NCBI GenBank assembly: GCA_002367335.1
Contig: DFBI01000097.1
Location: 4,767 to 24,923 of the forward strand
Source of the DNA: Syntrophaceae bacterium UBA3084
Lineage (GTDB): Bacteria > Desulfobacterota > Syntrophia > Syntrophales > UBA6807
Direction: 5' to 3'
DNA: 20,157 nt
A model generated the notes under the pieces. That model ran no database searches. It was not told the DNA's origin and was given only the letters and a program-made list of their open reading frames with translations. The translations under genes were made by a program, and so were the position numbers. Positions 1 through 6,606 of this stretch are shown here, one piece after another (positions within the stretch are counted from its first letter, which is position 1; every line of letters starts with the position of its first letter).

Positions 1-90
1 GTAAAAACACCGCAGATCCCTGACCCACGATCCCTGACCCCTGACACCAGCATCTGCGCGAAAAACGCAGTTGTGTAATAAAGACTCTAA
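1..90 (+). repeat. Dispersed modular repeat, copy A (cut by window edge)
   Basis: The block starts with GTAAAAACACCGC and continues with five consecutive degenerate heptamers at 14-48 (AGATCCC, TGACCCA, CGATCCC, TGACCCC, TGACACC). A hairpin follows with arms CTGCG 54-58 and CGCAG 66-70, and then an ACTCTAA tail. The same order of parts is found on the minus strand at 8246-8323, so the homology is direct. The left part of the element, seen in the other copies, would lie before base 1. It sits just upstream of exbB in the same relative orientation as copy C sits upstream of nadB. Confidence 0.85.
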
Positions 91-127
91 ACGTTTGAGC
101 AGTTACAAATAGAAAGGATTATGTATT

Positions 128-748
128 ATGCTGGATTATTTTTATCAGGGGGGACCGGTAATGTACCCGCTTCTTTTTTGTTCCCTATTATCCCTTACCC
201 TGATCATAGAAAGAGGAATCTTCTGGATTAGAGAAAAAAGAAACCGCGACAGAAAACTGTTAGATAAATTTATGGACCTGGTTGAGCAGGACAAACTTGA
301 CGAGGCCAGGAGACTTATAGAGGATACAAAAGATTATGTTATCCGTGTCATGGTCTGCGGAACGGTTCATCGTGAATTTTCGTTGCGGGACGCTCTCCAG
401 ATGAGTGCCGATGAAGAAATCGCTCGCATGAAGCGATACCTGCCTGTCATCGATACAATGATTACCCTCTCGCCTTTGCTGGGAATTCTCGGAACTGTAA
501 CCGGTATTATTTCCTCGTTTCATATGCTTGGCACTGTCGGAGTGGAACATCCCGCGATGATTACAGAGGGTATTGCACAAGCCTTGCTTACAACTGCCTT
601 CGGCCTTATCATCGCAATATTCAGCCTGATACCGTACAACTATTTTCTATCAAAGATTGAAAAAGCCACACTGGAAATTGAAAAATATGGCACTGATCTG
701 GAAATTATCTTTGAAAAGCATAAAAACGGGGTAGATAGATCAAGATGA
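128..748 (+). CDS. exbB: ExbB/TolQ/MotA-family proton channel protein
   Basis: This is the inner-membrane proton-channel subunit of a TonB-type energy-transducing complex. With ExbD it converts proton-motive force into movement of TonB. The 206-residue protein has the family layout: a membrane segment at about 12-34, a long cytoplasmic stretch, then two segments at about 112-133 and 151-172. The second carries the glycine-rich SPLLGILGTVTG signature. The ATG follows an AAAGGA ribosome site at 113-118. The stop overlaps the exbD start as ATGA, so the two are translationally coupled. The next genes (ExbD, then a TonB C-terminal protein) favour ExbB over TolQ or MotA. No TonB-dependent receptor is in view. 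Upstream lies repeat copy A and an imperfect palindrome at 85-99. Confidence 0.93.
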   Translation: MLDYFYQGGPVMYPLLFCSLLSLTLIIERGIFWIREKRNRDRKLLDKFMDLVEQDKLDEARRLIEDTKDYVIRVMVCGTVHREFSLRDALQMSADEEIARMKRYLPVIDTMITLSPLLGILGTVTGIISSFHMLGTVGVEHPAMITEGIAQALLTTAFGLIIAIFSLIPYNYFLSKIEKATLEIEKYGTDLEIIFEKHKNGVDRSR

Positions 749-1149
749 AAATTTCAAGGCGATACACGGGAAAAGCCAGGATCGAAATGATACCGCTTAT
801 TGATGTCGTCTTTCTCCTCCTGGTGACTTTTATTTTTTTTACTATGTCTATGACTATACACAGAGGTTTGCCCGTTCAACTGCCGGCATCATCCACAGCC
901 AAGGTAGAAAAGAAGAATTTTGCCGATATTACAATCAGGAAAAATGGGAAAATCTTTCTCGACAAAAAAGAGGTAAATCTTTCAGGTCTCCTTAGGCAAT
1001 TAAATACACTTCATCATAATTCTCCGGAAACAAAAGTCTTAATTTCGGGAGACAAGAAGGTATCCTACGAAACGATCATTGCAGTTATGGACGCGGTAAG
1101 AAAATCCGGAATAACAGGAGTATCATTAGAGACAAAATGGAAGGAGTAA
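745..1149 (+). CDS. exbD: ExbD/TolR-family biopolymer transport protein
   Basis: This is the partner of ExbB in the TonB motor. The 134-residue protein has a short cytoplasmic N-terminus, one membrane helix at about 16-40, and a periplasmic domain. The conserved membrane aspartate of the family is D20 in the motif IPLIDVVF, matching the residue that carries protons in known ExbD proteins. The length fits the family. It starts at the ATG inside the exbB stop (4-base overlap), and its own end overlaps the tonB start by 13 bases. The call as ExbD rather than TolR rests on the tonB gene that follows. Confidence 0.93.
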   Translation: MKISRRYTGKARIEMIPLIDVVFLLLVTFIFFTMSMTIHRGLPVQLPASSTAKVEKKNFADITIRKNGKIFLDKKEVNLSGLLRQLNTLHHNSPETKVLISGDKKVSYETIIAVMDAVRKSGITGVSLETKWKE

Positions 1150-1832
1150 ATTTAAAAAAAGACCTGCTCTTTGGAGTTTCCTTAGCCTTGGCCATTCATA
1201 TATGCGTGGCCTTTACCCGGGTTCCTGTCGCTAAACCTGTCTTTCACATAAAGACGGACCAACATAGATCCCTTGCAGTTTCCTTTGTTTCTACTTTCAC
1301 AGAGGCAGAGAAGAAGATACCTGCTCCCCCGCTTATAAAAAAGAAAAAAAAGTTAATAGTTAAAAAGGAAAGGACAAAGAAAGAAACAATAAAAAAAGTG
1401 GCGGCCAGGAAGGAAAATGTACCTTCAAAAAGAAATATTGAGACCAAAATCCAGGAGCAAAGCGAGGCACAGCAAATTAATAAAACCACCGTGGAACCAA
1501 GTCATGCTCCCTCGTTCAGGACTGACCCGCTGGAAAAAGAAGCAGAAATATTGCCAGCCATTCCACGATACGGAGAAAATTCCCCACCGGGTTATCCTTC
1601 TATCGCCAGAAGAAGGGGATATGAGGGAACAGTCTTGCTTTCTGTGAAAATACTTGCTAATGGAGCAGCCGGTGAATTAAGTGTAAAAAAATCTTCGGGA
1701 TATTCGATTCTTGACCGGGCAGCATTGAAAACAGTCAAAAAATGGAAGTTCGAGCCGGCATCTCTATTCGGAATTCCATTTACTATGTGGGTAGATGTTC
1801 CGGTACGCTTTGAACTTAAAAATAATGATTAG
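1137..1832 (+). CDS. tonB: TonB-family energy transducer
   Basis: TonB spans the periplasm and delivers ExbBD energy to outer-membrane receptors. The 231-residue protein has a membrane anchor at about 8-27, including H21, where TonB anchors commonly carry a functional histidine. A highly basic linker follows at about 59-92, with runs of lysine around KKKKK. A low-complexity region leads to a classical TonB C-terminal domain at about 150-228 (YPSIARRRGYEGTV, SSGYSILDRAALKTVKKWKFEPA). The linker is lysine-rich and less proline-rich than in E. coli TonB. The only good start in frame is the ATG at 1137, inside exbD. The following TPR gene starts in its last codons. Confidence 0.92.
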   Translation: MEGVNLKKDLLFGVSLALAIHICVAFTRVPVAKPVFHIKTDQHRSLAVSFVSTFTEAEKKIPAPPLIKKKKKLIVKKERTKKETIKKVAARKENVPSKRNIETKIQEQSEAQQINKTTVEPSHAPSFRTDPLEKEAEILPAIPRYGENSPPGYPSIARRRGYEGTVLLSVKILANGAAGELSVKKSSGYSILDRAALKTVKKWKFEPASLFGIPFTMWVDVPVRFELKNND

Positions 1833-2829
1833 ATTTAATATCAAAATATTTTCAATTCTGCTGGTGCTCCTGTATGCTTTATTTCTGTCTCCGACATGGG
1901 CCTTAGCCAGACAGGCAACATCGTCAAACACTTATTATCTTCAGGGAAATAAATATTTAGTAAAGAACAAGTTACGCAAGGCAATAAAAAATTATAAAAC
2001 AGCTATAAAAATCAATCCGAAAGTAGCCAGATATTATTACAAGCTGGCGAGAGCATATCAGAAAAAAGGATCCGTTAATGAAGCAATTGCGAATTATGAA
2101 AAAGCCATAGACGTTGACCCGAAATACTACTGGTCATACTCAAGTCTCGGCGATGTTTATTTTAAAGGGGGGAACCACAAAAAGGCAATTTCATATTATG
2201 AGATCTGCATTTTTAAATATCCTAAAAAGTATCAAAAGCATTACTTCCGCGGCAAGATTCTCGATATAGAAGGCGAAAAAGGCGAGGCCATAAAAGAATA
2301 TGAAATGGCGTTAAAATATCGACCGAAATATTTTGAAGCACTCTGTAGTATCGCGGCAATTTATGCAGAGCAGGAGGAATTTGAAAAGGCCGCTGCCTAT
2401 TACCTGCGGGCCAAGAAAATGAGATGTTACAACGAAGAAACTCTTGTAAATCTGGGAATAGTCTATACGAAATTGAAAAGATTTCGAAATGCCCTGAAGG
2501 TATTGAATGTTGCCCTTAAGATAAATCCTTTCAACAAAGATACACGATTTTACCTCGGCAAGGCCTATTATGGAAAAGGAAACCTTGACCAGGCTATAAA
2601 ACAAACAAAGAAAGCGCTTAAGATAGATCCCGATAATTCAGAAATACATTTTACGCTCGGTTTGTACTATGATAAAAAAGGGTGGCATGATATGGCTGCT
2701 GCTGAATATAAAGAAGCCCTTTACCTGAACCCGGATTACCTATTTAATAAGGTGGAAATGCTTAATCGCAGGGGAAATTCCGACATACAAAAAGGTAAGG
2801 AATCAAAGGAGGCGAAGGAAAACAATTGA
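1825..2829 (+). CDS. Exported protein of eight tetratricopeptide repeats
   Basis: The specific role is unknown. TPR arrays are protein-binding scaffolds. I chose the ATG at 1825, which overlaps the tonB stop by eight bases and begins with a typical signal peptide: basic start, hydrophobic core, then a WALA-type cleavage site near residue 26. A start at 1795 would put ten extra residues before the signal. From this start the protein has 334 residues. About eight 34-residue TPR units can be counted, many with the A-Y-x4-A and NP/DP ends (for example KAIKINP, KAIDVDP, KALKIDP). A short charged tail follows. Co-transcription with exbB-exbD-tonB suggests a periplasmic partner of the transport system, but this is inference. 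Confidence 0.85.
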   Translation: MIRFNIKIFSILLVLLYALFLSPTWALARQATSSNTYYLQGNKYLVKNKLRKAIKNYKTAIKINPKVARYYYKLARAYQKKGSVNEAIANYEKAIDVDPKYYWSYSSLGDVYFKGGNHKKAISYYEICIFKYPKKYQKHYFRGKILDIEGEKGEAIKEYEMALKYRPKYFEALCSIAAIYAEQEEFEKAAAYYLRAKKMRCYNEETLVNLGIVYTKLKRFRNALKVLNVALKINPFNKDTRFYLGKAYYGKGNLDQAIKQTKKALKIDPDNSEIHFTLGLYYDKKGWHDMAAAEYKEALYLNPDYLFNKVEMLNRRGNSDIQKGKESKEAKENN

Positions 2830-3416
2830 AAATATATCACAATGAAATGAAGATAAGACTTGCCGAGATTATCATCAGAAAATCATTCCGGTACAGGGAA
2901 AATCCGCCTTTCACCCTGGCTTCCGGCAGGACGAGTAATTATTATTTCAACTGCAAGCCAACCACCCTTGACCCTGAGGGAATGAATCTTATTGGAAATA
3001 TCATTTTTGATATGCTGGAAGATTCTAAAGTAACCGCCACGGGGGGATTAACACTCGGAGCTGATCCCATAGCCAATGCGATATCTGTAATTTCTTACCA
3101 AAGAGGCAGGCCAATAAAATCCTTTATTGTCAGGAAAGAAGTAAAAGCACACGGAACAAAGAGTAAGATAGAAGGAAATGTCAAGGAGGGTGAAAGAGTC
3201 GCCATACTGGATGATGTGATTACAACAGGAGGTTCAACAATAGCGGCTATAGAAAAAGCACAGGATTACGGTTTAGTGATTGATAGAGTTATTACGCTGA
3301 TTGATCGGGAGGAAGGCGGCAAAGAGAATATTGAAAAGTCTGTAAGCAATGTTTATTCCGTTTTTACCAGAACTGAAATTATGGATTTATATGGGGGGAA
3401 ATCTTCTCATGAATAA
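2826..3416 (+). CDS. pyrE: Orotate phosphoribosyltransferase
   Basis: The enzyme transfers phosphoribose from PRPP to orotate in cytoplasmic UMP synthesis. Visible signatures are the catalytic-loop sequence VRKEVKAHGT (about 102-111) and the PRPP-binding motif VAILDDVITTGGST (about 125-138). The length of 196 residues is a little under E. coli PyrE but normal for short forms. A TTG at 2826 overlaps the TPR gene stop and has purine-rich ribosome sites just upstream (AAAGGAGG at 2805-2812, GAAGGA nearer). An ATG at 2847, seven codons in, is the alternative start. No other pyrimidine gene is nearby, so its place in a TonB operon probably reflects transcriptional convenience. Confidence 0.95.
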   Translation: MKIYHNEMKIRLAEIIIRKSFRYRENPPFTLASGRTSNYYFNCKPTTLDPEGMNLIGNIIFDMLEDSKVTATGGLTLGADPIANAISVISYQRGRPIKSFIVRKEVKAHGTKSKIEGNVKEGERVAILDDVITTGGSTIAAIEKAQDYGLVIDRVITLIDREEGGKENIEKSVSNVYSVFTRTEIMDLYGGKSSHE

Positions 3417-4110
3417 AACATGTCTCGTTTCTCTTGTTGTTTTTACTGTTCTTCTATTCTATGTTTCCACGCTCTCCGCCGGAGAAAATACGGTTATGGT
3501 TGCCGGGTTTAATTCCGGAAAAATGAAGGATGGGGCGCCTGTGGGTTGGAAACTGGATGATAAAAAGGGAACGCCTGATCTTGAGCTCGGAAAGGAAGAT
3601 GGCAAATACACACTCCATCTAAAAAGCGACAGTGAATCATCCTTTGGAATAAAAAAGGATATAAAACTAAAGAAAGGAGAATATCCCTTCTTAAACTGGA
3701 AATGGAAGGTGTGTAAACTTCCGGTTGGCGGAGATGTCAGAAAGTCCGATACCGATGATCAGGCAATACAAATTTATATTGCCTTTAGAGAAACGGGATG
3801 GCCGGCTAAATTGAAAACGCCGGTCATTGGATATATCTGGAGTAATGAATGTCCCAGGGAAACCATGGTCACAAGTTCTCAACCATTCGCGGGCAAGGTA
3901 AGGTATATCGTAATAAGAGACAAGAACGACAAATTGGGCGACTGGCACACGGAGAAGAGAAATATATACGAGGACTTCAGGAAACTCTTTCCCGACATTG
4001 ACGGGGGAACCCCCCGGGATGTCAAAGGTATTGCGTTTTTCATCAATTCACAGCATACGAAGAGCGAAGCAGAAAGTTATATTTACGACGTCTATTTCAG
4101 CGAGGATTGA
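3409..4110 (+). CDS. DUF3047-family exported protein
   Basis: The biochemical function is unknown. The ATG at 3409 overlaps the pyrE stop and opens a signal peptide of about 24 residues (hydrophobic run, then LSA). A start at 3349 would put the signal inside a longer leader and is unlikely. The 233-residue product has features I associate with DUF3047: an early line of LNWKWKV type, an acidic DTDDQAIQIYIAF segment, then IGYIWSNECP, VRYIVIRD, a WHTEKRNIYEDF stretch and an end that reads GIAFFINSQHTKSEAESYIYDVYF. The last feature resembles beta-sandwich carbohydrate-binding folds, which is only a guess. It is the last gene of the plus-strand run and is followed by repeat copy B. Confidence 0.8.
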   Translation: MNKTCLVSLVVFTVLLFYVSTLSAGENTVMVAGFNSGKMKDGAPVGWKLDDKKGTPDLELGKEDGKYTLHLKSDSESSFGIKKDIKLKKGEYPFLNWKWKVCKLPVGGDVRKSDTDDQAIQIYIAFRETGWPAKLKTPVIGYIWSNECPRETMVTSSQPFAGKVRYIVIRDKNDKLGDWHTEKRNIYEDFRKLFPDIDGGTPRDVKGIAFFINSQHTKSEAESYIYDVYFSED

Positions 4111-4115
4111 GAACG

Positions 4116-4277
4116 GGGATCAGGGGCCGGGAATCAGGAGTCAGTAAAAGATTAATCTTTCGATTAATTACAAAAAATACAACGATTACCTATTGGGTTT
4201 TCGGCACAATGAAACATGTTTTAAAAACACCGCTGAACCCTGATCCCCGACTCCTGTTAAATTTGCGGCTTTGCCGC
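4116..4277 (+). repeat. Dispersed modular repeat, copy B, with inverted heptamer arms
   Basis: The left arm is four heptamers in inverted sense (4116-4143, reading TGATCCC-type units on the minus strand). The core at about 4165-4233 includes CTATTGGGTTTTCGGCAC and an end TTAAAAACACCGC. The right arm has three direct heptamers (TGAACCC, TGATCCC, CGACTCC at 4234-4254). A perfect hairpin GCGGC-TTT-GCCGC lies at 4265-4277. A 14-base perfect palindrome AAAGATTAATCTTT lies at 4147-4160. The core aligns with the minus strand of about 8311-8370. The block separates the convergent ends of the DUF3047 gene and endonuclease V, and the open frame across it looks accidental. Confidence 0.82.
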
Positions 4278-4278
4278 C

Positions 4279-4968
4279 TTATGAAAATCCGTGTTCCAAT
4301 CTGATCCTGTTCACTTCAAGGTGTGCTTTTCTTACGGGTTCTGCAAGTCTGTAGCCGGCACACGTCGAGAGCACTACATCAATTGCTGTTTGCAGGGAGA
4401 TTTTATGTCCCTGCGATACAAAGACGGGCTTGACCTTCTTTTTCGTCCGCACGGCAACCCCGATACTCCTGCCATCCAGCGTGAGGGGCGAATAATTGCC
4501 TGCTTCATTACCCGGTTCGTCGTAGATTCCAACCAACCTTTTCTTCGCACAACCTACCGTTGGCATGTCCAAAAACAGACCCATATGTGAAGCCAGTCCG
4601 ATCCCTCGTGGATGTGCTATCCCATGCCCGTCAAATATCACCACATCCGGTCTATGATTTAATTTTTCAAAGGCCTTTAGGAGTGCCGGCCCCTCCCTGA
4701 AAGTCAGAAGACCGGGGATATAAGGGAATTTTACCCTTTGTGAAAAAGATGTTTTCTCTATTATTTCCATCGTCGGAAATTGGAGAAGAATAACGGCGGC
4801 AAAAAAAAGATCGGATCCTCTGGAATAAGAAATATCAGCCCCGGCAATAAAATGGATTTCACTGGGAATATCTTCGTCGTGGAGTATCAGCTTTTCTTTT
4901 AAATCAGTCTGTATTTTAACGGCGTTTCTATAACTTACATCCCAGTCATGCAGGTTTTCAATCTTCAC
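4279..4968 (-). CDS. nfi: Endonuclease V (deoxyinosine 3' endonuclease)
   Basis: The enzyme cuts DNA near deoxyinosine and starts repair of deaminated adenine. With the GTG start at 4968 the protein has 229 residues, close to the 220-230 usual for the family. Active-site motifs are all present: FIAGADISY with D45, YIPGLLTFREGPALL with E92, VIFDGHGIAHPRGIGLASH with D113, and VGCAKKRLVG with the conserved lysine pair. The frame stays open to a TTG at 5088 that touches the ribF stop, which would give 269 residues. I rejected that because the first 40 residues resemble no part of the family. The weak ribosome site before GTG leaves the start uncertain. It lies downstream of ribF and may be co-transcribed. 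Confidence 0.92.
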   Translation of the reverse strand: MKIENLHDWDVSYRNAVKIQTDLKEKLILHDEDIPSEIHFIAGADISYSRGSDLFFAAVILLQFPTMEIIEKTSFSQRVKFPYIPGLLTFREGPALLKAFEKLNHRPDVVIFDGHGIAHPRGIGLASHMGLFLDMPTVGCAKKRLVGIYDEPGNEAGNYSPLTLDGRSIGVAVRTKKKVKPVFVSQGHKISLQTAIDVVLSTCAGYRLAEPVRKAHLEVNRIRLEHGFS

Positions 4969-5084
4969 GGGACACCCTGTTTCTTTGTGTTCTTCATGGT
5001 AAAAAACGTAATAAGAAAAGCTCAACCTGAGACCTGTTGCGAAGCTCTCAGCATATGTCCGATATTCTGACTTTTTCAAGACTG

Positions 5085-6032
5085 TCAACGGGGAGTTGTT
5101 TGTCTGGCGTTGGGTTGAAGGATTTTTTGTGCCTGTTCAACATCTTTTTTAATCTGTTCTGCAAGCTTCCCGGAATTTTCAAACTTCATCTCGTCACGCA
5201 ATCTGTCAATAAAGAAAATCTCAATGTTTTTCCCGTAAATATTGTCTTGAAAATCAAAGAGATACACTTCGGTAGAAAGTTCGTCGTTACCAAATGTGGG
5301 ATTGAACCCGATGTTTATAACACCCTGGTACTTATGCCCTTCTATTCCGGCGATAATGGCATATACCCCGCAGCCGGGGATGACCTTTTCTGCTTTGATG
5401 TTGGCTGTAGGATATCCGATTTCAGTTCCCCTCCGGTATCCCTGTACGACATTTCCGTAAACATTGTAAGGTCTCCCGAGAAGCTTTGCAGCCAGAGAAA
5501 CATCGCCATCGAGAATTGAAACTCGTATTTTCGTGCTGCTCACAACCAGTTCGCCGTTTTTTACCGCACCGATTTCCTCTACCTCGAATCCCAGCTCTTT
5601 GCCGTAGGTCTTTAGAGATTCCGCATTCCCCCCCTTGCCCCGTCCGAAGACATAGTCATATCCGACATAGAGCTTTTGAATATGAAGTTTATCCCAGAGA
5701 ATATTCCGTACAAATTCTTCAGCCGTAGTTTTGGCAAATTCCATGGAAAAAGTGATCAGGACAACGGCATCAATACCGAATTTTTCAATAAGCTTAAGTT
5801 TTTCATCCAGGGGGGTTAACAGGAAAAAGGGTCTCCTTTCAGGATGGAGAACTTTTTGCGGGTGAGGATCAAATGTGATGACGATGGTCTTTCGATGTTC
5901 CTTCTCAGCCTCTCTGATCAGCTTTTGAAATATATCCCGGTGTCCCAGATGAATACCGTCGAAATTACCTATTGTAACAATAGAACCCCGAAATTCTACA
6001 GGGATATCTTCCAAGTCTCTAATGATTTTCAT
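5085..6032 (-). CDS. ribF: Bifunctional riboflavin kinase / FAD synthetase
   Basis: The enzyme makes FMN from riboflavin and then FAD, so it supplies flavin for enzymes such as NadB encoded nearby. The 315-residue length is typical. The N-terminal adenylyltransferase domain shows GNFDGIHLGH (22-31), TFDPHP, and VSSTKIR. The C-terminal flavokinase domain shows the PYNVYGNVVQGYRRGTEIGYPTAN-like region (here GT replaces the more common GR), then GVYA, INIGFNPTF and EVYLFDF. The ATG at 6032 has AAGGAA about eight bases upstream. No riboswitch-like leader is visible, and the likely promoter is at 6089-6118. Confidence 0.96.
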   Translation of the reverse strand: MKIIRDLEDIPVEFRGSIVTIGNFDGIHLGHRDIFQKLIREAEKEHRKTIVITFDPHPQKVLHPERRPFFLLTPLDEKLKLIEKFGIDAVVLITFSMEFAKTTAEEFVRNILWDKLHIQKLYVGYDYVFGRGKGGNAESLKTYGKELGFEVEEIGAVKNGELVVSSTKIRVSILDGDVSLAAKLLGRPYNVYGNVVQGYRRGTEIGYPTANIKAEKVIPGCGVYAIIAGIEGHKYQGVINIGFNPTFGNDELSTEVYLFDFQDNIYGKNIEIFFIDRLRDEMKFENSGKLAEQIKKDVEQAQKILQPNARQTTPR

Positions 6033-6088
6033 GAAATCTCATTCCTTATATACTTACTTTGAAGCTAACGTACTTTAGCAGTTATCAT

Positions 6089-6118
6089 ATTATTTTCAAG
6101 TGTATTTTTGCTTGACAA
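6089..6118 (-). promoter_or_regulatory. Putative sigma70 promoter of ribF
   Basis: On the minus strand TTGTCA (6113-6118) is followed after 18 bases by AATAAT (6089-6094), each one mismatch from consensus. The -35 box overlaps the -35 box of the tRNA promoter on the other strand, because CTTGACAAG is nearly self-complementary. Confidence 0.5.
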
Positions 6119-6139
6119 GACATCGGCCACAAGTATAGT
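6112..6139 (+). promoter_or_regulatory. Putative sigma70 promoter of tRNA-Leu
   Basis: A perfect TTGACA (6112-6117) is followed after 16 bases by TATAGT (6134-6139), one mismatch from TATAAT. It ends 28 bases before the tRNA, a normal leader length for a stable RNA gene. Confidence 0.72.
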
Positions 6140-6167
6140 TTAGCAGACTATTAACATATAAAAATAT

Positions 6168-6255
6168 GCCGAAGTGGCGGAATTTGGTAGACGCGCTAGG
6201 TTCAGGATCTAGTGGGTGTATGCCTGTCCGGGTTCAAGTCCCGGCTTCGGCACCA
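6168..6255 (+). tRNA. leuT(CAG): tRNA-Leu, anticodon CAG
   Basis: A complete class II tRNA is visible. The acceptor stem GCCGAAG pairs with CTTCGGC. The D-arm contains TTTGGTAGACGC. The anticodon stem is CTAGG/TCTAG with loop TTCAGGA, placing anticodon CAG at 6203-6205. A long variable arm follows, then the T-arm CCGGG-TTCAAGT-CCCGG. Discriminator A and an encoded CCA end the gene. It reads CUG leucine codons. It has its own promoter and an intrinsic terminator just downstream, so it is a single-gene unit. No integrase gene or repeated tRNA end is seen beside it. Confidence 0.98.
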
Positions 6256-6262
6256 TAACAAC

Positions 6263-6299
6263 AAAAAAGGGTTAGCTATAAGTATAACTAACCCTTTTT
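6263..6299 (+). terminator. Rho-independent terminator of tRNA-Leu
   Basis: An A-run precedes GGGTTAG (6269-6275), which pairs with CTAACCC (6288-6294), with partial pairing inside. TTTTT follows at 6295-6299. The flanking A and T runs could also make it work on the minus strand. Confidence 0.88.
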
Positions 6300-6316
6300 C
6301 ATTTCACAGATCTCGT

Positions 6317-6400
6317 ATGAAAAATGAAATGGATAATATTAACGAGATACTGTATAGCTCAATATCGGCTTTTCAGGAAGGAGAAAACGGATGGCAGTAA
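6317..6400 (+). CDS. Possible 27-residue leader peptide
   Basis: A short frame starts at ATG 6317 just after the tRNA terminator and ends at 6400. Its last codons (ATGGCAGTAA) overlap the start of the next small ORF by ten bases. The ribosome site of the next ORF lies inside it, an arrangement seen in translational coupling. There is no clear Shine-Dalgarno before its own ATG, so it may be accidental. The peptide is acidic and resembles nothing I know. Confidence 0.25.
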   Translation: MKNEMDNINEILYSSISAFQEGENGWQ

Positions 6401-6573
6401 CCCACCAGCCAAAGGGTGAAAAAATGAAGCGTGTGATAAAGTGGATCTCGAGCAGGCTGGAACATGATGAAAGTAAAGGACTTTTTCAACTCATTCAGGC
6501 GGCATCCAGTGAGTTTAATCTTTCACCAAAGGAAGAAGAATTTCTTATGTCTTTTTATAAGAAAAAAGCTTGA
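6391..6573 (+). CDS. Small hypothetical protein (60 residues)
   Basis: I do not recognise the family. The case for a gene is a strong ribosome site (AGGAAGGAG at 6375-6383) placed correctly before ATG 6391, and a sequence with helical, charged character and no low complexity. An inner ATG at 6424 would give a 49-residue form. The C-terminal half (SPKEEEFLMSFYKKK) reads like a compact helical domain. No membrane segment, signal or cysteine pair is present. It ends 33 bases before the end of convergent nadB. A promoter of its own is not obvious. Confidence 0.55.
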   Translation: MAVTHQPKGEKMKRVIKWISSRLEHDESKGLFQLIQAASSEFNLSPKEEEFLMSFYKKKA

Positions 6574-6606
6574 GTGTTAGATAGGGTTCCACAGGAATCA
6601 TATGAT

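Noticed and set aside
14..48. CRISPR-like or direct-repeat array
   Set aside because: The units are 7 bases with no spacers, and no cas genes are nearby.
4107..4304. A 65-codon plus-strand frame after the DUF3047 gene
   Set aside because: It lies almost entirely in repeat copy B, and its residues come from the heptamers and hairpin.
6168..6255. tRNA-Leu as an integration site for a genomic island
   Set aside because: There is no integrase gene and no repeated tRNA 3' end in the window. Flanking genes are ordinary housekeeping genes.
6212..6400. A 62-codon frame starting inside tRNA-Leu
   Set aside because: The first half is tRNA and terminator. Only the tail from 6317 is kept as a weak candidate.
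6597..6606. ATCATATGAT palindrome between the small ORF and the nadB end as a shared terminator
   Set aside because: It is AT-rich, has no loop or T-run and is short enough to be chance.
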